Below are positions 24,121 through 34,369 of a DNA stretch of 64,000 bases, piece by piece; position 1 is the stretch's first letter, and each line of letters opens with the position of its first letter. The stretch lies in the NCBI RefSeq assembly GCF_030272615.1, contig NC_081414.1:526235137-526299136 (forward strand), written 5' to 3'. This DNA is from Cryptomeria japonica. Taxonomy: Eukaryota; Streptophyta; Pinopsida; Cupressales; Cupressaceae. The position numbers and the translations under genes are program-made. The notes under the pieces were generated by a model. It saw nothing but the letters and a program-made list of their open reading frames with translations. It was not told the origin of the DNA and searched no databases.

Positions 24121-25374
24121 TTCTTCAATATCTCCTCTAGGTTGATCTCTGCAATCTCTAGCCATGTGTCCAACTTTGTGACAATGAAAACATGCCATAC
24201 CAGGATTTCTCCATGATCTTCGGTTGTTCATTCTGAACCTTATAAAGTAGTTGGCACTTATATGTCCATATCTTCCACAACATTCACACCATATCCTTGT
24301 ATTATAATCCCATGGTACTGCAGTATATTGTCGGTTAAGATCAGTGTGAGTTCGATAGCCTCTAGTATTTGCTTAGTGTGCAAACCACATATAGTTCTTC
24401 TACTTAAACCAACACTTCTCGGTACTGTGTCCATATCTATTGCAGTTCTTACAAAACCCTTTGAATTTTGCCTTCTAATAATTGCTAACAGACTTAGTCC
24501 TACATTGATTAGATGTATGACCATATTTATTGCAATTGTAGCAATAACCATTAGACCTAGTGACATTCAGTTGCTTACCTTTTCTGATTTGGCACATGTT
24601 GGCAGTATGTCCTTGTTTTCCACAATAGTTGCAAATAGGCTTATTTCCTTTGATGTTCTTCTTGTTTCCAGCTTGTTTTAATGATTCTCCTCTCTCAGTA
24701 GTGTGGATTCCCTTTTCGGTAAAGTCTTTTCCTTTGTAATTGAGTCATGCATCTTTGTTGGGTCTTCTTGTAGTTAGTTGCTCATCCAACATCCTAGATG
24801 CTTCATAACTTTTCTTTAGTGTTTCTTTTGACTTCTTTTCTGCTTCAAGTTCATCGGTCAATCTTGATAGTTCAAGCTTCAATGCTTGATTCTCATTTTC
24901 CTTTAGATTTGCTTCCTAATGTGCATAACCCAATTGATCAGATAGATTTTGTTGAATTCCAGTCATCCTTGTGATTTCATCATTCTTTTCAGATACTAAT
25001 ACTTCGAGCTGTTGTTTTTCTCTTTCTATATCTCTTATGTTATCCTCGGTTGTCCTCAATGCATCAAGATTTTCAGTCATCTGTGTGCTGAAATGTTCAT
25101 GTTCTCTTTTCATTGCTTTTAGCTGATCAGTCAGTGCTTTGTTCTTTTCTTTCAATGCTCCAATCATTTCTTTAGTCTCTTCAGATATACTGTTCTCAGA
25201 TGATGTCTCAGTTTGTTCCACCAGCTCTTGAGAGTCCTGCAAATCATCAGACAATCTTCTTCTAACTTTCAGTGATCTTTGCATTTGTTTCTGCATGTCT
25301 GCAATCACTTGATTAGCATGATCCAATTCATTTTGAAGATTCACAATTCTCCGAGATTGTTTGTAGCCTTCCAT
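24121..25374 (-). pseudogene. gag: ORF1 of element N: coiled coil followed by five CCHC zinc knuckles
   Basis: ATG at 25372-25374 lies only 48 bp past the PBS. The first 150 residues are a Glu/Gln/Lys-rich coiled coil (heptads over N-L-Q-N-E-L, I-A-D-M-Q-K and later segments), ending at a stop at 24916. The frame goes on through further stops into five C-x2-C-x4-H-x4-C motifs at 24592-24633, 24502-24543, 24412-24453, 24247-24288 and 24151-24192. The fourth has Tyr for the last Cys. The motifs mark a nucleocapsid-like RNA-binding protein. No capsid domain precedes them, unlike ordinary gag. Most plant gags have one or two knuckles. A frame upstream also runs into the LTR to 25590. Confidence 0.82.
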
Positions 25375-25422
25375 TGATAAGATCTTTCTCTTTAGGAAGT
25401 TAAACCCTTTTCCAAGATTAAG

Positions 25423-25434
25423 GCTCTGATACCA
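25423..25434 (-). other. Primer-binding site of element N (initiator Met tRNA type)
   Basis: Minus strand TGGTATCAGAGC, two bases from the LTR. This is the classical plant sequence complementary to the 3' end of initiator tRNA-Met, used by most Ty1/copia elements. Confidence 0.95.
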
Positions 25435-25436
25435 AT

Positions 25437-26623
25437 TGTTAGGCCCAATATAGAAAGCTAATGTACTGAGAGGGGAGGGGTGAATCAGTACTTCAAATCT
25501 TTTCTTCAACAATAACTTTATTGTTAAGCATAAACTGAATATTGCTGAAACATAATATAAAGCTAAAACAAATAAATAACAATCATACATGATTCACTCC
25601 ATAACACATATATTTTGGTTACGCAGAAACTCCTTGTTAGAGAGAAAAATTGCGGTGGGGATGGCACCCACAACTTCACTACTGCAATAATAAAGGTTGC
25701 TCGGTTAGAGCTACATGTTTAGCTATTTCTAATAGCTTACCCTGTTAGGAGTATCAAGATCTTTAGATCTACCTTGCTAAAGGATTTTACAACTCATATT
25801 CTAAATGTTGCACCTGGTTAAAGGCTTTACAATTTATAGACTTTGTTAGAGTCTTTTACCCTGTTAAAGGTTTCTCTTACAACTCAAAATATTACAATCA
25901 AAATATTACAAAATATCTACAACTTCACATCTGAAATGTTATAGCAGATTCTATGTGCTCTAAATGAGATTACCTTGCTTATAGCATACCTCGGTAACCC
26001 ATAAATTAACTCGGTAAACCTTTCTGTTTACTCTGTTCCTTGACTGTTCTCTGAAATCCTTCTCGGTGACCTCTGTGTATCTCTGTCAATCGTAATAGTC
26101 ATAACACTCAGTGCTTTCCCATGATTTTGCTTTTCACATATGTCTTGCTTCAAACACACATTTGATCCTCAATTCATGTTGTATAAATAGATCTCTTATG
26201 ACGGTGATCTTGTTCATGCTTCGATCTTACAAACATGATTTATTAAATGAATAACCATACAAAATTATTTCATTAGATAGATGTTCTCAAAATCATACAA
26301 AATCTTAAGGTGTAATTTCCAATGTGTTAACGGTTTCTTGTTCCTCGATCTTTGTAACACGTTTCCACATATGTGTCTAGGTTCAATGAATCTGGTAACA
26401 CGTTTTACTCGGTGTGTATTAACTCGGTATACCATCTTTGTTGCTTGGTAGTCATAAAATGTTACTCGGTAGACAGCTCGGTGTATACTAAACTCTGTGA
26501 CTTGTAACTTCTGTAACCGACTGCTCTGTGCATACCGACTGAATATTTTGGTAGTAATAACCGACTAGGGTATATAGAATGACTTTGGACATAAAACTAA
26601 TGACAACTTAGTAAATAGTAACA
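25437..26623 (-). mobile_element. 5' LTR of element N
   Basis: 1187 bp, matching 18620-19806. The PBS at its left side gives orientation. The right end, ...TAGTAACA, is followed by CAATC, the TSD. Confidence 0.95.
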
Positions 26624-26628
26624 CAATC
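26624..26628 (+). repeat. Right TSD of element N (CAATC)
   Basis: Identical to 18615-18619. Confidence 0.93.
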
Positions 26629-27380
26629 ACTCGGCGCCAATACTCTAGCCTCCTAATCTGTGGCTGGGAAGTAATCATATCATACAGATGTACATAACTG
26701 CACCCACGTCCTTTGCCTCTAAAGTGTATCGGTCGTGTAACCAGCAGATGCTCATATGCCCATACCTGTAGCAATGTCACTCTGCACCCCAATCATGTTG
26801 GTCCATGATATACAAACTGATGCAGCTCATAATACACGTGTGCCAGCAGACAAGGCCCCCATGCAAACTTGGTGTGTTCAGTCACCAATGTCTCCAAAGT
26901 CCTCCCCCATCCCACAGCCAACCCTCGTGTCGCCCTGTCCGGACAGAGGAATCCACTGATCACTCCTGCCAACACCGTCAGTAGCGCCAATCCTGTAGCT
27001 ATCATGGTGTCCCACGCCACATGTCCCCTCATCTCCAGTCCTGGATCCTGAAACACTCGTCTCAGCGCATCCTGTCTCCTTCTCGATCGTAAGGAACCAA
27101 CTCCCCATCGATCGGTATCCTCAGTATCCTATACACATCCTCTAAGGTGACTATCATCTCACCCATCGCCAAATGAAATGTGCATGTCTCTAAGTGCTAT
27201 CTCTCAGCTAATTGAGTTAACAATCCCATGTTTGCTCGAAACTCAGGCATATACATAATGTATCGCAATCCCATGGCCTCAACTATGACTGTATCCTCCA
27301 ATGTCAGCTCTGGTTGTAATCCCTAAGTCGAAGGGTATCTCTCCCGTGACTCTAGCATAAGTAGGTCCTCTTGCAGTCAA
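26629..27380 (-). pseudogene. Antisense PMD-like ORF of element B, N-terminal part
   Basis: Minus-strand frame with plant-mobile-domain landmarks in order: an F-H-L-A-M-G-E-M-I-V-T-L-E-D-V segment near 27150-27190, a hydrophobic helix near 26970, and T-L-L-Q-V-W-A-Y-E-H near 26765. One frameshift lies near 27065, and stops near 26795, 27195 and 27325 break it. The coding phase continues into 18614-18232 across element N. The start codon is not certain. Upstream, on the same strand, lie the tandem repeats and the CAGACGCG array that may be its 5' region. Confidence 0.82.
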
Positions 27381-27394
27381 GCAAATAAACTGTG

Positions 27395-27585
27395 TCAATC
27401 CTAGTAGTACTCCCTTTTCATCACAAAGTGCTACTTTTTTATCCTAGTGCTTATATCTATCATATGGCACTCTATCCTAGTAGCATTCCCTGTTCATCAC
27501 AAAGTGTTGTTTTTTATCCTAGTGCTTATATCTATCATATGGCACTCTATCCTAGTGGTACTCCCTATTCATCACAAAGTGCTTC
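27395..27585. repeat. 76 bp tandem repeat, about 2.5 copies
   Basis: Units start at 27395, 27472 and 27548 with TCCTAGTRG..., share a CATCACAAAGTG segment and end in ATATGGCACTCTA. They lie upstream of the antisense ORF. Confidence 0.8.
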
Positions 27586-27589
27586 TTTT

Positions 27590-27915
27590 ATCCTATCTTT
27601 TAGGGCACCTACTTGAGTGTATCCTCTTGAGTAGCTTATCCAATTGACAACGTATGTTTTATCACAGAATTGTCAATTTCTTTGGTACTCCTTGTTCATC
27701 ACAAAGTGCCTCGCTCTCTTCTATCCTAGGGCCTCTGCTTGAGTGTATCCTCTTGAGTAGTTTTTCCTGATTGGCAACGTATGTTCTATCATAAAATTGT
27801 CAATCCTAGCCCTATCTGCTATCCTAGTCTTCCCTAGAGGACCTATTTGAGTGTATCCTCTCAGCAGTTTATCCAATCGACAACATATGTTTATCACAGA
27901 ACTGTCGATTCAACC
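27590..27915. repeat. ~128 bp tandem repeat, about 2.5 copies
   Basis: Each unit has GAGTGTATCCTCT, then AGTAG or AGCAG, then TTGRCAACGTATGT and a segment ending in TGTCAAT or TGTCGAT. Copies centre on 27650, 27780 and 27880. This array directly follows the 76 bp one and shares its CATCACAAAGTG word. Confidence 0.7.
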
Positions 27916-27920
27916 TTGAA

Positions 27921-28173
27921 GACATAAATGCGCATTTATGACACAAACGCGCTTGCATACTTCCTAAACGTGCCTACTCTGCACAGGCGTGCCTGAATTA
28001 CACAGACGTGTCTCTGCTCTGCACAGACGCGCATGTCCTACATAAATGCATATGCACTTCGTAGATGCACTCACATTGAACACAAACGCTATTACAATCA
28101 TAGATGCGCCTGTCACCAACATAGACGCGCCTATCCTACCTAGACGCACCTGGCACCAACGCAGACGCGCCTT
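27921..28173 (-). repeat. ~20 bp CAGACGCGCC array upstream of the antisense ORF
   Basis: About twelve units of 19-21 bp of the form AGACGCGCCT followed by about ten variable bases and CAC/CAT. Relative to the antisense PMD ORF, the core reads GGCGCGTCTGTG, the orientation seen in front of gag. The array lies about 550 bp upstream of the first recognisable PMD codons. Confidence 0.85.
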
Positions 28174-28655
28174 GGCATTTTTCCCCCCGCTTGACATTTT
28201 TTTGCAACCTACCTAAAGCGCATTTATTGCACTACCTAGCATGCATTTATGACAACAATTAATGCAACAAGGTACAAGGAGGTTTTGTGGTACTCACCGA
28301 CTCTCCTGCATCTGTTGACCTCTGATATTGGCAAACGCGATTGAATCTGTGCACCAATGCCATTGCTGATGACTGCTCTCTGTTCTCTCTGCACTCTGAT
28401 CTCTTAGGTGTGTGGATGACAATGAGGATGTTTTCCCTCATAGTCTATCTTATAGACTACCCTAGCCCTAGTCTCCCGAGTCAGTCTTCTTTATTCTGTG
28501 GCTCTGTCACTCTATCCTATCTTGTCGGTTCTTTCTAGCCTTTATTTTTTATCGAGAGATTGTTTGCGATCTTTTCAGACATTTTCATCCAATCTCTCGA
28601 GGGGGCATATCATTCCCATCTTGGGGCAAATTTGTATCAGTTCATCTTATCTTCT
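28174..28655 (+). other. 3' non-coding region of element B
   Basis: No credible ORF. It contains an inverted repeat, CGAGAGATTG (about 28553) and CAATCTCTCG (about 28591), next to a GAGGGGGC purine run, a possible second polypurine tract. Confidence 0.55.
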
Positions 28656-28699
28656 TTGAAACAACGCGACAAGTTGCGTTGTCTCAAAGAGAGGCAAAA
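28656..28699 (+). promoter_or_regulatory. Hairpin and polypurine tract of element B
   Basis: TTGAAACAACGC (28656-28667) pairs with GCGTTGTCTCAA (28676-28687), 12 bp with one mismatch and an 8-base loop. AGAGAGGCAAAA (28688-28699) then adjoins the LTR and is the plus-strand primer. Confidence 0.8.
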
Positions 28700-29469
28700 T
28701 GTAGACACCTAAAATTGTCTTGTCTAATTATATAAATATTTTATTTATTAATTATTTTAAGCCTAATTCTTCTATTAATTAAATAAATCTTTATTTATTT
28801 AATTAATTCATTAATCCTTTTCTAGCCTTATTTCTCATTTAAATAAATACTTTTATTTATTTAAATTATCCTTTTCCAAAATTAAATAAATATCTTATTT
28901 ATTTAATTGGTCCCACTTCTTCTATTAATTAAATAAATCTTTATTTATTTATTTAATTCATTAGCCTTTTCTACCCATGACACATGTCATTCATCTCTTA
29001 ATTCTTACACTACCTACCCTCTCATTATTTTCTTATTTCTTTTACCTACCCTTTAATCCTAGCCGACCATTTATCTTTTACACCTCTCAATCTTATCCCT
29101 CCATTTCTTATAGTGTCTTCTATATAAGAGGATACTCTCTTTCATTATCAACCCTAACTCTTGGACTAGAATTCAAACTTTCATATGCGATCAAGCCTAC
29201 TTGCAACCACATTTCTGTTCTTTGTTGAGCTCTTGTGCACACATAAAATCTGAGAGCAAATTCATCAAGCAAGATCAATGGAGATGGGAAGAATGGAGAT
29301 TCAAACCCTATTGGACATGTGATGGTATCATCTTTGTGATTTTGTTGATTTGCATTGTCTTAGGTAATCTTCATATGTTATGGTGGATCTTTGTTGTTGT
29401 TAGGTTAGGGTTTTGTGGTTGAATCTATTTTAGTCTTTCAATATTGTTATTCCATTTTTACCATAAACA
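28700..29469 (+). mobile_element. 3' LTR of element B
   Basis: 770 bp, TGTAGACACC...CCATAAACA, followed by the TSD GTTAT (29470-29474). It has the same AT-palindrome U3 and TCTATATAAGAGG promoter box (about 29118) as the 5' copy. Confidence 0.93.
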
Positions 29470-29474
29470 GTTAT

Positions 29475-32400
29475 AAAGGCTTATGTTATTCACTTTTATG
29501 TACATTGTTGCAAACATCTTGTTTTGATTGTTCTTATACAGGTTTTGATCTATTTCCTCTAGCCATGGCACAATCTTTTTACCATTGAATTCTGCAATGC
29601 AAACTGGAGGTTTCCACGGTCTTAAAAGCTTTGTTAATGCCACTAAATGAATATTGTATTGTCATCAAATCTGTGTTCCTTAATGATCTGTGTCTCTAAG
29701 AATGTGACTGCCCTATCATGCATTGAAGACTTCATATGGTACTTTGTCTCCAAATCCATGTCTTCTATGCATACTCTAGCAACCTTTGTCACTAATATTT
29801 CAAACTCTATTCTCATAACATGAGGATCTCTTTTACTGACAAGGTTTTGATCTTTATGTGATTATAACTGTAACACTTCACTTTGTACAAGGACTGTTAT
29901 ATTTGAGAACGGTAGCTCATGAAAGAAAGATTTACATATTCACATGATCTCATGACTATCTCTCAAAAGTCCAAACCTTCATTAGGATTGTTGCACAAGA
30001 TCTTTGTGATGTGTAGGGTATTGATGTTCTTTGATAATATTTGCCTCTGTTTTGTACCTAGATCAACAACTTTCACTAACTTTTGGAGTGCCATTACTTT
30101 GCATTTCAGTGAATACTCCTTTGTTCTTGATTTCTTAGATTTAAATATGGACATTGTTGCCCTCGTGGATTGTATTGAGATCAGCAACTTTCATTGTCTT
30201 TTGGACTTAAATGATGAACAATATATATACCTAAAAGCAATAAAAAATATAGTGAGATCATATGCTTTTCATGATTTGAACTTTGTGCTCTTAAAGAAAA
30301 TTTAAAGCTTATTGTTGACAACAAATAAGAAACATCATAGTTTGAATGCCATAACCCTTTGCAAACATCTAATGCAAAATGATGGAGATTACTCATTTCT
30401 TTTGTAGAGTAGGGTTCTTATTTAGGTTTGAAACCCTACCTTTTCATGTACTTTTCTTGACTACACTCTTGAAGTTTGCCTCTTGACTGCTCTTGGTAAC
30501 TCTTCTGCATTATCCCACGTATGCAACCTTTGCATGATCAAACCACGAACCTTTACTGAGCTTTTGATGATGAAAACAAGGCATTGAAAGGTCAACATGC
30601 AATCCCTTGAGCAGAAAAATCCATCCCCCATGGTAAAAGTATGAGACAAAGAATAGGCATAGTGAAAAACTCAAGGATAAACCCTAAAGTAACATGTGAA
30701 CTCAAATAGACATTGAGTTTTAAACTTGCTCTTGCCTCTTACTTGTCCAAAACTTGACTTAGACTTTAACTACATGAACGGAAGTCTTATCAAATATTTA
30801 TCCAAAAAAAATTCAAAACAATGTCTTCATCATCTTTTGTTCTCTTTGGCTACAAAAATTAATGCAATTTTGAAATGAACCTTCCCTCTTTAAATATTTT
30901 AAGAATTCTTCAACATTCAGCTACATAGGTAAAAGACCTCATGTGAGAAATTAACTTGAAAGGTAAATTTGGCAACAGTAACATATCTCATATCTCAATA
31001 TTCAAGCAAGCTCATTTCTTGCATATTCTCTTGTGAAAGACATTTTTATTTTTGTAAGTGATTTTGGAGTCCACAACTCCTACAGATTCTTCTAAATAGA
31101 GTTCCCAGTTGTGTCTCCTTAACAATAAAGAAATATTAGGGACTTATTCTTCTCCCAACACCTAGCTATTCAAACTCCAAAGAATTCGTCGAGCAAGACT
31201 AGATCCCAAACTTGCTCCTTTTCTTTTATGCATTTATTATCAAGGATTGGCTATGGGTGAAAGCATCATTCACCTAGGGTTGGCTTATCCCAAGTGTCTT
31301 GGGTGGGTTGTCGACATTTTGAAACTTCCAAATATATATTATACACATGTCCTCATGCTCAACAAGCATGGAAATGGATTCACATACCTTTTTCTTTGTT
31401 TCATGTTAATTCATTTTCTTGGAGAACTAGTCATTTGGGGGATACAACCCCCTAGCCTACTTATATTGCTAGAATTGCAATTTTTAGGAACTACTATTCT
31501 TTTACAATAATGCAAGTCTAGAAATAGATCTATTTTTTGTATGACAAGATTCATTTTAAGTCCTCACAAGTTGAGAAAGTGAATGTGTTTTCTTTTACAT
31601 TCTTTCAAATATAGGCCCAAGTTCATATGATCACCCTAAGAATTTCAACATTTTATTTGCTTACTCATTGTGTGAGAACCCTTATACTATTAGTTGAGTT
31701 GCTCCAATTGGTGCAATTCAAACTATTTATGTTCTATGTAAGCAACCCACTCTTACAACCAAGGTCATTTCTCTTTGCCTCTTACACAACATTGTGGCCC
31801 TTTCTCTCTCCCTCTTACATAGCAATATGGTCACTTTCCACCTCTTGTGTAGCAATATGGTTGGTACAAATCTCTCTGTGGAAAGCTTTTAAGCTAATGG
31901 CATGACACTGCAACCACAATAATAACTACCACTAGGTTAGAGTGACCTTATCAAGATTGTTGGGAGACTCCTAAATTACCTATCAAGCATGCAAATAGAT
32001 AACCTCAATGCATGATGACCCCAAACCTGCCTCTACCCCCTTAGATCAGATGTTTTGCTTATTTTTTGTTATTTTACTAGTTTTGGTATTTCTTATATTT
32101 TGAGGCCATAAATGGCAATTGACCACTTCCTCTTGTAAGCATTCTAAAATTTACTTGTTTCAAAAATGTTTATAATGATTTTTCATTATTCGTTTTATTT
32201 TTTCAAAGAAGAATAAATTCCAAACATATTTATTCCCCTTTTTATGAAATTAAGTCTGCGCAAAATTTACTTTATGCATATTGGTAAATAGAATATTTCA
32301 ACTATGTATCTATCCAATATCGAAGTCACCATAATTTAGATTGCCATGATATAATACTAATAGCCCGTTGCCATGATAATAATATTTCATAATTCAAGAA

Positions 32401-33498
32401 TTGTCACATACAAATTAATATATCATAAACAAGTGGAATGAAGATTGAATTGAAGCCACAAAAATGCGACAGATTCTTATTGCTTGAGGACACTTCATCG
32501 CATTAAATTCAACTTCGTCATAAACATATATTTGTCATATAATTTAGTTGCGAATTCATTTGTCAACAATAAAAAATGCATGCAAACAACTGCAGATTCT
32601 GAAAAGTGTTTGACAGTGTTATGGGAAAATAGTAAATGCTTTCAGTATTTTTCAAAACAAAAAAATCTTGGGAGAACCGAAGCAACCAATAGCCAGGAAT
32701 GATAAAAACAGTGAAATATTAAAAATGAGAAAAATTTAAATTCATTAACCGAATAGGAGAAGAACTAACTGACATTTCAGTTCATTCACAGCCAAACAAA
32801 ATCAATGACAAATTTACACAACTGAGAATCTGTGATAAATGCGAAGATACAAGTAAGAAGATTGAATTACTTCAGAGGATTTGGTATTAAATATGGCACT
32901 AATTACTGTTGTTTTTTACTTTTTAGCTGTCTTTGTTTTGGAAGAACATGCAACAATACTTCTCCCAAAAAGGCAATGTGATAATTACTTTTGATGGGTG
33001 ACCTTTAAGAGGTTGAGAAGAATAATAGAACAAAAAAATTGTTTTGCACTTCATTCAAGTACAAAAATTAAACAGAGCGAATGTACAAGAATTAAACAGA
33101 GCGAATTCTGTTTCTGGATTCATTTATGTTCAAAATTTTGCATCAACGTTGCGGATTACACTCCATGATCCATCATCAGGATGAAGAGAACCAAAGAATA
33201 ATTAATAAAAAACACAAATCTCATAGTTGATACTTGATTCAATTTTCAGGCAAAATTTTCCATAACACACAGGATATAGATCTGGGTAATGATAAAAGAT
33301 CCCTCTGTAATAACAATCTGGAAATTATGAAGTCTAGATAAGATGACCTTAGCAATCAATGGATCAACATTTCAATAGACCAAATGTATTGGTGCACACT
33401 TTCTCTTTAATTTCAATCTCATGACCCCCACATACATCCCATAGATAGACCAGATGAGTCCTACAAAGTTTGAAAACTGTAAAATCCAACTAGAATCC
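29475..33498. other. Unassigned AT-rich sequence
   Basis: No recognisable domain on either strand. The longest frame (29919-30305, plus) has no family signature and its composition is that of the surroundings. Three short tandem copies of a CCTCTTAC...CAATATGG unit lie near 31775-31865. The first part probably continues the DNA interrupted by element B. The last few hundred bases before 33499 could be the 3' UTR of the LysM gene on the minus strand. Confidence 0.4.
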
Positions 33499-33581
33499 TA
33501 GGAAGGTATGATAAGTTTGTCTCCAGCATAAATCATGTCATCGGTAAGCCCATTTGCAGCTTTGATTGAATCAATTGAAAC
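33499..33581 (-). CDS. Probable last exon of a LysM-domain protein
   Basis: A minus-strand frame of 27 codons ends in TAG (33499-33501) and begins right after a canonical 3' splice site (TGAATGCAG, 33582-33590). The peptide has the shape of the second half of a LysM module: V-S-I-D-S-I-K-A-A-N-G-L, then D-M-I-Y-A-G-D-K-L-I-I-P-S. LysM modules bind GlcNAc-containing glycans and occur in plant receptors, organellar and F-box proteins. The Y-x-V-x-x-G-D-T half should lie in an upstream exon to the right, but I could not find it up to 37 kb, possibly because of intron insertions. It may be a gene fragment. Confidence 0.55.
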
Positions 33582-34369
33582 CTGCATTCAAGTCATACAT
33601 GGACAATTATATGTCATGGTTTGTTAAAACATGCCAGAATCATTATGGAACTTGCTTTTTAGAGAGCAAACTTTAAGAATAATAACATAGTAAAATGTTC
33701 AGTACCGAAGTTTGCCTAACAACTAGGGCAAAATTTTTGGATATAAGTTAATTAGTAGCAAATGATTGACCGAATCGGCATCCTTGTTTGTGACCTAAAA
33801 ATAGATTCACCACTACAATCTCCAATATGTATATCATATTCATACTAAAATAAATATCAAAGATAAGTTTAATCAGTGGCACATGTTTGCCCAAATTAGA
33901 GAATACCATAAGGAAATCTTGACCAATCCAACACCCTGCTACAAGGTAATATAGATAGATTGCAACTTTGTGGATGATTTCCTATGGTGGACACCTTTAC
34001 CTAGAACAACCAAAGTATTATAGTGGCTTACACACAAAAGTACTAGACAGTATAATACAGCTGGTTCTCCTATCTGTTGTGCTAAATGTGGCTTGATCTC
34101 ATCATTGGCCTATTCTCTAAAAATCTTGCTGCAAACCAAACCCTGAAAATCTATCTTCTTATTTGAAATGATATCAATTACAAAAGAATTAGCTTAGACA
34201 ACAAATGACTCAGACGTGGAAGTGGGAAACTCTCTTTAAGGTTTATTAAATCAATGCTAAAAGTAAACAATGAAGAGGAATTGGACTGGCAACAGTTGCA
34301 TGGCCATACAAAAGATGGGAGAGTAGTTGGCTAAAGGGGGCATTCTTCTTGCAGTGTCTTCACTTCAAA
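33582..34369. other. Sequence between LysM exon and LINE
   Basis: AT-rich, no open frame of note. If the LysM exon is part of a live gene, this is intron. Confidence 0.35.

Noticed and set aside
24916-25590. Taking the ORF1 start of element N inside the LTR
   Set aside because: The frame merely stays open through LTR and PBS; the ATG at 25372-25374 after the PBS is the sensible start.
29919-30305. 128-codon plus-strand ORF
   Set aside because: No family motif, AT-rich composition like its flanks, no promoter or splice context.
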